Shown here: piece by piece, positions 31,901 through 43,219 of the stretch
Layout of the letters: each line of letters starts with the position of its first letter
Numbering within the stretch: position 1 is the first letter of the stretch
Source: Erinaceus europaeus
Lineage: Eukaryota; Chordata; Mammalia; Eulipotyphla; Erinaceidae
NCBI RefSeq assembly: GCF_950295315.1
Contig: NC_080185.1
Location: 47,721,237-47,785,236, forward strand
Length of the DNA: 64,000 nucleotides
Reading direction: 5' to 3'
Made by a program: the position numbers and the translations under genes
Notes under the pieces: model-generated
What the model was told of the DNA's origin: nothing
Databases searched by the model: none
Seen by the model: only the letters and a program-made list of their open reading frames with translations

Positions 31901-32745
31901 AAGAGATTATCCCATGAATTTAGAGCAACATTATTGGATTCAAACCCCCCCCCCTTACCAAAACTGGATTGTAATTTAGGAAGGTAAAGTTATGAAGGGG
32001 AGGCACCCGTTTTTCCCAGGCACATGGGAGATTCAGTTTATTTATTGTCCACTTAATAATATTCTGTGATTTAATCTTCTGCTAAATGAGAAACAAATTG
32101 TTCTCTAGAGTCCCTGAAGTTGGAAAAAAATGCTTGGAAGCTAAAATGATAGCCAGAAAAATGACTTGATTGTGTAGTTCACACATTTGCTTCAAGTTCC
32201 TCCCAGCCAGCTGCTGATGGGATTATGGAAAGAATGAGGTAGATGAACGGACAGTTCGTTCTCTGCTCATTTTCTCAACAAATGTCCGCTTCAAGCCCCA
32301 CCCTCATCCCCACATACACAATACATTCCTGCTTTTGCCATGCAGTAAGGCCCCAGAGTTCTGCTCTAGATATCTCTTCACTCCTCCCCTCCTTTCCTCA
32401 CTTTTCCCATCACCTCTTCCTGCTCTGATGGTGGTGGTGGGGTGGGGGTCAGGGGTGGGGTATGTGGAGAATTAGAAGTCTGAGGGACATTCCATGGACA
32501 GAAGTCCTATGATTTTTTTTTTGTCTTGTGAGAGTGATTGGAGAGAAAAGGGGTGAAGGGTGAGAAATCTGGCTGAGATAAAAAATAGTTTTTGTTAATA
32601 AATATGAATTTCTGGCAGGCAGAGTTCAAGCATTTAGTCCCTTTATTCTCACTGAAAATAAAGAAATGAGTGCCAGGAGAGACAAAGAGAAGAGCAAGAA
32701 TGGTCTTTTAATTTATTTTCAGAGAACAACAGCTGTGAGCGGGGG
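31901..32745. other. Unique sequence with a G-quadruplex motif
   Basis: No gene or repeat was recognised. 32439-32460 carries four runs of four or five G with loops of 1, 3 and 1 bases. Confidence 0.45.
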
Positions 32746-32790
32746 TCACAGAATTTTGGTGTTGGGTATAATGTGGAACAATGATTCCAC

Positions 32791-33665
32791 TCTTTTCTTT
32801 TTATTGATTAAATAATGATTGACAAGATTGTGTGATAAGAGAGGTACAATTCCATACAATTCCCACTACCAGAGTTCTGTATCCCATTCTCTCCATTGGG
32901 AGTTTTCCTCTTCTTTATCCCTCTGGGAGTATGGAACCAGGATCATTATGGGGTACAGAAGGTGGAAGGTCTGGCTTCTATAATTGCTTCTCCACTGGAC
33001 CTGGTTGTTGGCAGGTCTATCCATATTCCCAGACTGTTTTTATCATTCCATAGTAAGGTAGGGCTCTCGGGAGGTGGGGTTCCAGGATGCATTGGTTAGG
33101 TTGTCTGCCCAGGGACTTCAGGTTGGCCTCATGTTAGCAACTGCAATTTGGTGGCTGAAGAGCATTAAGATATAAAGCAGAACAAGTTGTTTAATAATTG
33201 GGAACCTAAAGGTAAGGATATAGCAGATATTTGAGGTCTTCATTTTGGAAAAAAGCTAGAAATTTTATTTTAGGTATATTACAAGGGGCCCAGCACTTAC
33301 TAATTTTTGTCTGAGCCTGATAGCTAACATGCAGGTGGGCTAAAAGTATTGTCTGGGGAGATGGTGTCAGAGTTGGAAATGGGACTACATCAAGCTGGAT
33401 CAAGCTGGATCAGGACAGACAGTAGCTCCCAAATATGAGAAAAGTAAACCCCATTGATCCGATCTGGGCCCCATGTCTCTTCATAGTCAGCACAGAAACC
33501 TCTTTGGGGCCTCTACAGGACTTTGCTTTCAATGTGGAACAACAGTGGTAGGGACCACCCCACTCTCAGAAGGAAGGCTGGGTCAATATACTCTGCCACT
33601 CTAGTGCCGCCTAGAATGTTCCTAGTTATGACCATGGAATGCAGCTCAGACCTATAGGCATGCAA
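32791..33665 (-). repeat. Older L1 3' UTR copy
   Basis: It is in reverse orientation with its A-rich terminus at the low-coordinate end (32791-32815). It matches 41672-42600 and 51645-52490. Fragments of an older L1 terminus flank it (32746-32790 and 33670-33760), suggesting it inserted into that terminus. Confidence 0.7.
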
Positions 33666-33823
33666 AGGTTATGCAGGCTCCTGTGATGAATATAAACTCT
33701 GTTTTCTTATAATCTTGTAAACTATTATTACATTACTATTAAAATTTTTTAAATGAATGAAAAAAAGAGAGAAACCAGCTGTGACACAGCTGCTCATATA
33801 CATCTCAATAAAAAGTCATTAGT

Positions 33824-34628
33824 TATCATCACATTATTTGTTAATTGGGTTAACTTTGAAAAGTCCTTTTTTTATGGTTTGCTGTACAGTATCCAGTATC
33901 TTGTATATAGCTGTGCTATTGGATGCTTCTAACCTACTTGGTCTAGGTTTTTGAGAGAGTCCACATATCAAATACATAGCCTATATATTAAAAGGATTCA
34001 GTTTGTGTTTTGAGAAACTTTGAGACATACAATTGATTTTCCCCCTCTCATATTAATTAACTACTGATTTATATGTCTACATTTTGCTAAGAGTGTACAT
34101 AAACACCGTTCCCACCACCAAAGGTATACCTGCAAGCAGAAGTACACTAGAGTTTGCAGTGAGTACCTCCCTAACACTTCCTCTCCACTATTCCAAGCTT
34201 TGGGCCCATGATTGCTCAACAAATTGTTTGGCTTCGTATGTTAACTCTCTTTTCAATCACCAGGTTCCAGATGCCACCAGGATGCTGGCCAGGCTTCCCT
34301 GGATTGAAGACCCCACCAATGTGTCCTGGAGCTCAGCTTCCCCAGAGACACACCTTACTAGAGAAAGAGAGAGGCAGACTGGGAGTATGGACTGACCAGT
34401 CAACGCCCATGTTCAGCGGGGAAGCAATTACAGAAGCCAGACCTTCTACCTTCTGCAACCCTCAACGACCCTGGGTCCATGCTCCCAGAGGGCTAGAGAA
34501 TGGGAAAGCTATCATGGGAGGGGGGGTGGGTTATGGAGATTGGGTGGTGGGAACTGTGTGGAATTGTACCCCTCCTACCTTATGTTTTTGTTCATTAGTC
34601 CTTTCTTAAATAAAAAATTAAAAAAAAT
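33824..34628 (+). mobile_element. 5'-inverted L1 3' UTR insert with 9-bp TSD
   Basis: GTCATTAGT flanks it at 33815-33823 and 34629-34637. 33824 to about 34121 matches the start of the long L1 3' UTR (24040-24340) in reverse. From about 34122 it matches the end of the 3' UTR forward, ending in a poly-A at 34606-34627. This is the twin-priming signature in a young L1. Confidence 0.9.
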
Positions 34629-34637
34629 GTCATTAGT

Positions 34638-35884
34638 AAAGGAAAACGCCAATCATTAGATTTCGAGATATTTTGAAACACTGTACACATATCTTAGGAA
34701 AATAGTATCTCCTTTTTTCCTCTCTACATTAAGAAATCTGTCTGTGTTTTACTTTGTACTTTCCTTTGAAAAAATTTGTACCCATGTGCCAACAACTACA
34801 CTGACCTTCCCTCCAATGAAGTAAAAGAACTTTATTATGGTATCAGTTTGTAGCTGGTGCAGACTATCCAAACAAAGGGGTAAAATTAAGATTAATCAAC
34901 ATCTCTGAAACTGAAATTCACATCTGGAGAATAAAATAATTTATTTCATAAATTGTTCTTGAGAATGAATTATCATAGTGTTTAGTGATCACAATAGCTC
35001 TATACATGTCATGTTTCTCCTGATTTCTCTCAAAAGATATGAAACAATACCCTTTCCCCCAGAATATATATACTACCTATGTCAATTTACTACTTTAGAA
35101 TTTCAGCACTTGAAAATGTTACTCTGATAAGAAAATTAGCAAAGCAGACCTTTCTTAAAGACACAACTTATAATTTTTGAGTTGTTGAGTGTCTTTACAC
35201 TAAAACTCTGGGTATTGTTGGGGTAGAAAGAAATAAACCTACAGCTGAGTTCTTCAAGCTAGATGAAGAAGTTAACATGAGGACATATGATAAGAGAATA
35301 GAGAAATTTGTTAATAACATGTATAATTTCTGTACACACGAGAGAGAGATGTGGAAATTCTGAGTAACTTGTCACATGATATTAAATGCCATCTTAAAAT
35401 GCTTTCTAATCCATTGGGGAAAAGAAACGCTAAGTAAAAATAACCTAAGCTTCACTTTCTCCAGAAAGAAGAAGGGGAGGTCATCTACCAAGGAGGGGCA
35501 CAATATAACTAGTAGAGACATGTAAATGTAAATTCCACCTTCTCCATTGACCAGATCCTCCCATAGGTTGATTTTTCATCTCAATGGTAGTCTCCATTCT
35601 GTCTCCAGCATCCTTTTAATGAAATTAACATTTTGACAAAGAGGTATTTGGGGACATGATAGACATTTGCTCCCCTATGTCACTTTTCCTTCCATGCATA
35701 TTAGCATTGGGACAAATGGAAAAATGGCTCTTCCTTAAGAAGTCCATAAACTAAACAGTAATAACAAAAATAATAATGATAACAATAGCCAAAATTTAGT
35801 TTAATATTTATGTGGCAGTGTGTAAGTCATTTTCTATTCACAACTTTATTTAAAATTTTTGAGAAAATGCATTTTACCTTTTAT
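34638..35884. other. Unique AT-rich sequence
   Basis: No coding region, repeat or clear regulatory element was seen. Confidence 0.45.
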
Positions 35885-36000
35885 CTGTTTATTTTTAGAA
35901 TTGAAGCATTACAGCTTATTTGGTGCTTGAGATCAGACCTGGGGATTCAAACATGCATGTAAGTTCTGTGCTCTATCTGCTGAGCTATTTCTCCAGCTAC
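35885..36000 (-). repeat. Degenerate tRNA-derived SINE
   Basis: In reverse, the tRNA-like head with a weak B box ('gattcaaac' complement) lies at about 35944-35955. A T-rich end is near 35885. Confidence 0.4.
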
Positions 36001-36174
36001 AACATGTCTTTGAAATTTTCTGTATGATACACATTTGTAGCAAAAATTTTTTTTTTAATGGAGAGTGGAAAAAGTTGAATCCTATACTAAAGTTTGTGCA
36101 ATGGCAAAAAAAAGTATATGAATACTGGAAACATGTGGATTATACCATCATACAATTAAAGAAATTCAGGTTTG

Positions 36175-36400
36175 TGGGGAGTAGTGGTGTACCTGGGTAG
36201 TGGTGTACCTGCTTGAGCACCATTACAATGCATAAGGACCCAGGTTCCACCCCCCGGTCTCCACCTTTGGGGGAAAGCTTTCAAGTGGTGCAGGTGTCTC
36301 TCTGTCTCTCTCCTCTGTCTCCCTTTTCCCCTCTCAGTTTCTGACTGTCTCTATCCAGTAAATAAATGAAGATAATAAAAAATATTTTTATAATTAAAAA
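36175..36400 (+). repeat. tRNA-derived SINE with an 18-bp duplication in its head
   Basis: The text 'tagtggtgtacctg' occurs twice at the start (36183 and 36199). A B box 'ggttccacccc', a pyrimidine-rich body and an A-rich tail follow. Confidence 0.65.
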
Positions 36401-38045
36401 AATTGAAGTTTAGAAATGTTAAGAATTTTTATTCAAGAGAGGTTGGAAACTGTGGTCCTAAAGCATGTACAGTGTTTAAAATCATTACTACCCCAATAAT
36501 TAAGAAACTTCTTCAAGATCAATAGCTAGGAATTGAAGGAGTCCAAGATTTAACCCCTGTTCGTAACCCCTAGTGTTTATGAAATTAATTTTTAAGGTAA
36601 ACAAGCTGTCTGAGTGTATAGACTTAAATGTTATTTACCAGTTTATAATTTCAGATCATAAAATTTAACTCAGTTTCTATTGCATTCTTTAAATTCATTA
36701 GAATATTACATTCTGTCCTCCTTGGCCAGGGTATAGAACGTTCCTTTGTTCTTCCTTCTTTGGCAACAACTTTTAGAAAGGTAAGCAAAATTTGAACTTC
36801 TCTGGAATAAATTTTGGAAAGCTGTTTGTCAAGTGGGTGGCTCCTGATATTCAGTCAGAGAGTTGAACAGATTTAAAATATCATAAAATCAACACAATGT
36901 GAAAGAATATGAGAGTAGACTAATGTATAGACATGTGTTTCCTTACTGAAAACACATTTTTCAATGAGTTCCTTTCCACCTTGAATAGAAAATTTGGGAA
37001 CACTTCCAAAGTTTTTCCCTTAAGTCATTTTATTTCTGCCCTCCCCCTTCTGCCTCCCTCCTGTTCACTAAACATTTCAAAGCAATTTTGTATGGCTTCA
37101 AGTGCTCATTGCCAAGTAGTTTTCTGTGTGGGTTATTGTGCTAAGTAAAAGCAAATTTATCTAGAGATACCTAAGACACCAGTCCTTATTCTATGGCAAG
37201 AATCTCTGATATGGATTATCTGTTTGGTGGTGGTAATAAATTGAGTGTTTGATAGTACAGAATGCTCTGTCTTCCAAATTGAGTGATTGGAATCATCAGC
37301 AGTTGGTCTATTGGTCAGAACTCTGTGACAAGACTAAGTACACACCCTTTTTTTGTATTTGCTGTGCCTCCTCATGTACCAGAATCATATGGGCAGTGAT
37401 CCTCCTCAAGGATATGAGACTCAAGCTAGGCCTCATGTTCATTTTTTTTTTAAATTTTACTGCCTGTTTAACCAATTCCTTACACTCAACTCTATGTTGA
37501 AATAACTGCCATTATTTCTGTTTTTCTAAAGAAATGAGTTTTTTTCCTGTTTTTTTTTTTCACCCTGTCTGAGTCAGCCAGCCGATTTGTTGCATTTCCC
37601 ATAAATTTCAAGATTTTTTTGACACTGGTCCAAATTCCAGGCAACAAAGGAGGTCAAAAGAAAGCTAAGAGGACAGCAAAAAATTTTCTACGCTCTCCTT
37701 TGCCCAAATTAAATTTTATAATCTGAAATTGGTCTTCAAGGAAGAGGAAACACATGGAATTCATTTGTGGGTGTGTTTTGTTCTAGTCGTGACCTGTGTA
37801 TCCAATCTATATATGTATCAAAGGATTTCAGAAGTGCTGAGATAGTAATTTCTTCAAACACCCCACTACTCCGAATAAATTCTTTCTGACTGCAAAGAGA
37901 CAAAATAATTATCTATTTGTTTCACAAAAAATATTAAAAATTCCTTTCTACCTCTTCATTGGAAAATGATTGGGAAGCATTATTTTATTGAAGATATGCA
38001 TGTTAACCTAAAATCTCCAAGTTTAGTATTTCCAAAGTACAGTTT
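36401..38045. other. Unique sequence
   Basis: No exon, repeat or RNA gene was recognised. 37563-37640 has less low-complexity character and an AP-1/NF-E2-like 'tgagtcagcc' at 37570-37579. It could be conserved non-coding DNA, but this cannot be judged from one genome. Confidence 0.4.
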
Positions 38046-38241
38046 ATAAAATTATAGAATCATTTTACCCCACACCAGTGAGACTGACCTACAAAGCAAT
38101 TGGAAACAAATGTTGATGAGGATGTGGAGAAAAAGGAAATCTGACTCATTCACGGTTGGTGGGAATATAAACTGGGGCAGCACGTCTGGGTCTGGAGAAC
38201 TGAGTGGAGAGCACTTAAACAGATAAAAATAGAAATATTTT

Positions 38242-38395
38242 TAAATTTTTATTTATTTATTTAAATGAGAGAAAGACGAAGAGAGAGAGAGACTCCAGAG
38301 CACTGCTCAGCTCTGGCTGATGGTGGTGCTAGGGATTGAACCTGGGATTTCAGAGTCTTTTGCAGAATCATTATGCTATCTCTCCAGCCCAAAAG
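38242..38395 (-). repeat. tRNA-derived SINE, short family
   Basis: It is flanked by the TSD AGAAATATTTT (38231-38241 and 38396-38406). In reverse: a T-rich tail, a GA-rich body, and a head with B box ('ggattgaacc' complement) near 38333-38342. Confidence 0.85.
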
Positions 38396-38827
38396 AGAAA
38401 TATTTTATAGCCCAGTGACATCATCCCCTAGGATATGAAAATACCAATTCAAAAGGATAAGTATACACCTATATTTATAACTACACAATTCATAATAGCC
38501 AAAATATAGAAGCAACCTAAATGTTCAATGACAGATGACTGGGCAAAGAAGTTATGAGATATATCTTCAAGGGAATACTAGTCTGCAGTAGAAAAAGATG
38601 AGACTGTATCATCTGAGACAAAATAGAACTGGATGTGATTATACAAAGTGAAATAATTAAAGAGGTGAAGGACAATTAAAGATGACTTCACTAATATGAA
38701 AAAAATATAGATAACTAAAGCAAATAAACTTGCAAAAATAGTAACTAGTCTGTCTCTTAGATTTTGTAAAAACTATGATGTTTATCAGTATGGGGGGATA
38801 TGACTTTGGTGGTGGTTGTGGTGATTT

Positions 38828-38870
38828 ACACACATACACACACATACACACACACACATACTCACACACC
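38828..38870. repeat. (CA)n microsatellite
   Basis: An interrupted run of CA units with 'cata' variants. Confidence 0.95.
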
Positions 38871-38950
38871 TGAGTGTGAAACTATACTCCTGAAATCTAA
38901 TAATTTTGCAAATCATTGTTGAATCACTAATAATAATAATACATTATAAC

Positions 38951-39611
38951 TTTAAAAGTCAGTTTCTTTAAAGAGACTCAGTAGATTAATCATTCAGTAC
39001 TCAGGACAAATGTCATATTGTCCAAGTAAGTGGAAATTAATCACCAGAAAAGCAAGCACAATAAAAAATTGTCTTCTGTAAGAAAATATAGACTTTTCCC
39101 TTGAGATATGTTTCTATTATTCTAATCTAACCATATAATTGCCCTGCTTAAACATTTCAACATATTACTATTGTTACTATGATGATCAACTCCATTGCCT
39201 GGTAGGCACTCTGAGTTGTATTTCCAGATATGCACTCTTTTCTGGTCTTTCTTCTTTAAAATGAGAAAATTCAAGTATGTTGCTATTCTTGGAAAATATT
39301 AAATATTCCTCACGAATGTCACTCATGCCTTAGGATCCAGATTTTCTAACCCCCATTTTTGAATCTCTGTAGAATATCTGAAACACTTTGAATAAAGCAC
39401 ATCCCATTGTCCTAAGGCACAAGTAGCAGTAGGCAGTCATCCCTCTCGCCAGTATCCTCAGAGCACAACCAGTGTGTAAGCAATTAACTCACTTCCTACT
39501 GTCCTCAGAGTGCATCCAGCCCTTAGTCAACTTGGATATACTCCTTTCTTAATGCTTAGTGGAAAATAACTTCCTCTCTTCATTATTGTCTAATATTTGT
39601 AAAAGACACTT
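38951..39611. other. Unique sequence
   Basis: Nothing recognisable. Confidence 0.4.
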
Positions 39612-39860
39612 TCTTTAAATTTTTTTTTTATTTATAAAATGAAATAATTGACAAGACCATAGGACAAGAGGGGCAGAATGCTTACCCCAAGGCCCCATAC
39701 CCAATCCCCTCCCCCGAGAGCCCCTCACTCTCCATCCCTCTGGGAGCACAGACCTAGGACCACTGTGGGATGCAGAAGGTGGAAAGCCTATCCCTTGCAA
39801 TCGCCTCTCCACTGACATGAGCACCATCAGGTCGATCCATACTCCCAGCCTGAAAAGACA
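39612..39860 (-). repeat. L1 3' UTR fragment (terminal 240 bp)
   Basis: In reverse orientation, a T-rich end at 39618-39640 is followed by the terminal L1 3' UTR ('gacaagaccataggacaagagggg' onward). Confidence 0.75.
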
Positions 39861-40433
39861 ATTTCTATCATTCTGAATTCACTGTTCCTCAACAAAGTTG
39901 GAGAATAATTTTTTTCAGAGCATAAATTCCCCTTCTTCCCTTTAACAAAATAATTTTTCTTGTAAAAAATTCCTCTTCTCCTTCTTTTTTCTATCTCTCT
40001 TTCTTTCTCCCCCCCCCCTTACTTATTGCTTAATGGGTCAGATGGCTCTATTAGCAGTACTAACATTTTCTACATGTTATTAAAAAGGTTGTCTGCAACT
40101 AGGTGTATTCAAATGCACTAACTTAAGCAGAGTTAAATAGGTATTTTTTTCAGTCTTCAAGATCTAAAACATGTTAATTTTCTCTGGAATTCTCTACTGG
40201 AAATTTAAGTATGAAATGCTTTTCAAATGAAACAAACCTAGAAGCTGCAGTAAACAGAATTTCAGAAGTTTCTTAATTAAGCACTTTTCAAACCAATCCT
40301 ACCTAACCTGGGGCATCTCAGCTGCTCCTTTGGTCAAATTCTTTCTTGCCACAGATTAGATACAGGTTAAGCAATAGTCTGGATTTACCTAGATAGTTAA
40401 TCCACAAATTTCAATTCTATAATTACTGGAACC
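39861..40433. other. Unique sequence
   Basis: No gene or repeat was recognised. A pyrimidine-rich run lies at 39975-40020. Confidence 0.4.
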
Positions 40434-40448
40434 AGACTGTGGGTTTTT

Positions 40449-41194
40449 ATTATCATTATTTTTTTCTTTTTTATTTAAGAAAGGATTAATTAACAAAACC
40501 ATAGGGTAGGAGGGGTACAATTCCACACAATTCCCACCACCCAATCTCCATATCCCACCTCCTCCCCTGATAGCTTTCCCATTCTCTATCCCTCTGTGAG
40601 CATGGACCCAGGGTCATTGTGGGTTGCAGAAGGTAGAAGCTCTGGCTTCTGTAATTGCTTCCCCGCTGAACATGGGCGTTGACTGGTCAGTCCATACTCC
40701 CAGTCTGCCTCTCTCTTTCCTTAGTAGGGTGGGTCTCTGGGGAAGCAGAGCTCCAGGACACATTGGTGGGGTCTTCAGTCTAGGGAAGCCTGGCCGGCAT
40801 CCTGATGACATCTGGAACCTGGTGACTGAAAAAAGAGTTAACATACGAAGCCAAACAAATTGTTGAGCAATCATGGACCCAAAGCTTGGAATAGCAGAGA
40901 GGAAGTGTTAGGGGGATACTCACTGCAAACTCTAGTGTACTTCTGCTTTCAGGTATATATTTTGCAGTAGTTTACGGATACATGTGAACATATGATCTCT
41001 CTCTCACAGAAACTGGTGTATATCTAGGTTTTGGGACTTTGTTAGAAAGTGAACCACCTGAGATGGAATTAGAGTATACTATAAAAGGAAAGGTCTCACC
41101 CAAGTAATGAAGCTGAAGGGTTGTCATTCTACACATGAAGTCTCTGGACACAGTCTGAAGTGAAGCATGTTGAGGTGGCAATCGTTGTGTTGGT
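40449..41194 (-). mobile_element. 5'-truncated young L1 (3' UTR only) with TSD
   Basis: It closely matches 24510-25230 in reverse. The 15-bp TSD AGACTGTGGGT(T/C)TTT with one mismatch lies at 40434-40448 and 41195-41209. The poly-A end is at the low-coordinate side. Confidence 0.9.
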
Positions 41195-41305
41195 AGACTG
41201 TGGGTCTTTTATATCAGCTTTTTATAGTCTTGTTTGCTCTCACATTGTGGTAAAAGCTTATGAACAGAACATGTGCATACACACACACACACACGTAATA
41301 TTCCA

Positions 41306-41438
41306 TATTTTTTTTTACCAGAGCACTGATCAGCTCTGGTTTACAGTGGTGCAGGGGATTGAATTTAGGACTTCGAAGCCTCAGGCATGGCATGACAGTC
41401 TTTTTGCATAACCATTATGCTATCTACCCCTGTCCCGG
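41306..41438 (-). repeat. tRNA-derived SINE, short family
   Basis: The TSD AATATTCCA is at 41297-41305 and 41439-41447. It has a T-run at 41308-41317, the motif 'agagcactgatcagctctgg', and a tRNA-like head in reverse. Confidence 0.8.
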
Positions 41439-41671
41439 AATATTCCAGATCTTAATCACGCATTTTTTCCCCTGTTTCAATAGTGTTTATTTTTTGGTTA
41501 TTTTTTATGGTAAGTTAATAATACAAATGAAAGACTTGGAGGATTTCTGTCTCTTTGTAAATTTTCGAATTCATTTGTTTCCTACATAGAGTGTAATTTC
41601 TTTGCAGTTACATAAGATAACAGGATGGTCAGTGGAATTTGTCAAATAAAATAAATATCTATGCTGTCAAT

Positions 41672-42600
41672 TTTTTATTTTTTAAATTTTGTACTAATGA
41701 TTTAATAATAGTTAATAAGATTATAGGATGAAAGGGGTACAATTCCTACCACCAGAGTTCCATATCCCATTCCCTCCATTGGAAGCTTCCCTATTCTTTT
41801 CTTTATTCCTCTGGGAGTATGGACTAAAGATCTTTATAGGATGCAGAAGGTGGAAGTCTGGCTTCTGTAATTGCTTCTCCACTGAACATGGACATTGGCA
41901 GGTCCACCCACACCCCCAATCGTCTCTATCTTTCCCTAGTGGCTGTGGGGAGGTGAGGTTCCAGGACATATTGGTGAGGCTGTCTGCCCAGGGAAGTCAG
42001 GCTGGTGTCATGGTAGCATCTGAAACTTGGTGGCTGAAAAGTCGTAAGATATGAAACAGGTCAAATTATTTAATAATCAGGAACCTAAAGGTAATTATAG
42101 AGCAGATCGAACTAAGGGTCTTATTGTGGGAAGAAGCTAGGAAGTCCATTTTAGGTACATTCCAAGGGGCCCATGACTTTAGTAATTTTTGCATGGGCCA
42201 AGTAGCTAACATGTAGGTGGACTAAAAGTATTATCTAGGAATATGGTGTCAGAGTTGAGAAAGGACTAGAAAGCTAGATTAGGGCAGAAAGTATCTCCCA
42301 AATATGAGGAAAGTATACATAAATACTATTAACTGTAGGCCCCATCGATCTGATCTAGGACCTACATCTATTCATATTTAGCACAGGAGCCTGTGTAACC
42401 TCTGCATCCCTATCAGTCTGAGCTCTCACTCCATGGTCACAGCTAGAAACATTTTAGGCTGCACTCATTTCAGGACCTGTCTTCCTCAAGTGACAGAGTA
42501 GGCTGACTCAGCCTCCCTTTAGAGAATGGGGCACTGTACCACTACTGTTCTACATTGAGGGCAAGGCCCTAGAGAGCCCCACTGGAAGGTTTGGCCTGGT
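41672..42600 (-). repeat. Older L1 3' UTR copy, longest of its group
   Basis: In reverse, with a T-rich start at 41672-41690, it matches 32791-33665 and 51645-52490 along most of its length. Confidence 0.7.
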
Positions 42601-43203
42601 AGTGACCAAAAAGGCCGTTGTTAAAGTTTGCCAGTAAGAGTCACACATTTTCAACATGACCACAGCTGAATCACACACAATTCTTTTTGTTTCTTGTGGT
42701 AATGAATTGGGGCCACAGAAGGCCAATAATTGGTACCTGAGCCATTTTTCATAGGACCTACTCGGGAAGCCACCCCCTTCATGTTCTCACTCCTTAATGA
42801 AGCATAGAGTTATGTTTCTCTAACAGGAAAAATAAAAAAAATTAGTAGTTGAGATAATTGACTGGATCTGGGTCTCAGAATTTTTCTCTGCCCACTCCTC
42901 CCACCTTCCGAAAAGTGAACAACGCCGAACACTTTGAGGGAAGAACTTTTTTCTTTTCATGCAAAAGATTGGAGAATAAAATTATCTTCCCCCATGACAT
43001 CAGGCAGAAATGGCTGGCTTCACATTAATCCAGTAATAGAACATACAGAAAAATTTCACCAAAATTATTAGGAAAATATGGATGTTGGCAACTAACTCCC
43101 TCTGCCACCAAACACATCAGCCTAAAATTGAGCCTTATCACAAACTTGAGCTCTTTTGTTAATACCATTGTGCAGATCAAATGAGAAACTGGAAAAACCA
43201 CTT
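42601..43203. other. Unique sequence
   Basis: No coding region or repeat was recognised. Confidence 0.4.
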
Positions 43204-43219
43204 ACATGTCACAACTCTT

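Larger units (their letters stand above)
38046..38950 (+). mobile_element. Old L1 ORF2 C-terminal end and 3' end, interrupted by a SINE
   Basis: The parts 38046-38241 and 38396-38950 join at an 11-bp TSD. The coding part resembles the last ~200 residues of L1 ORF2 with many lesions. A (CA)n at 38828-38870 lies in the 3' UTR. It is the same old family as 15321-18060. Confidence 0.75.

Noticed and set aside
32791..33760. Twin-priming interpretation of opposite-orientation L1 tails
   Set aside because: The reverse part includes its own A-rich terminus, so it fits a separate insertion into an older L1 end better than an inversion.
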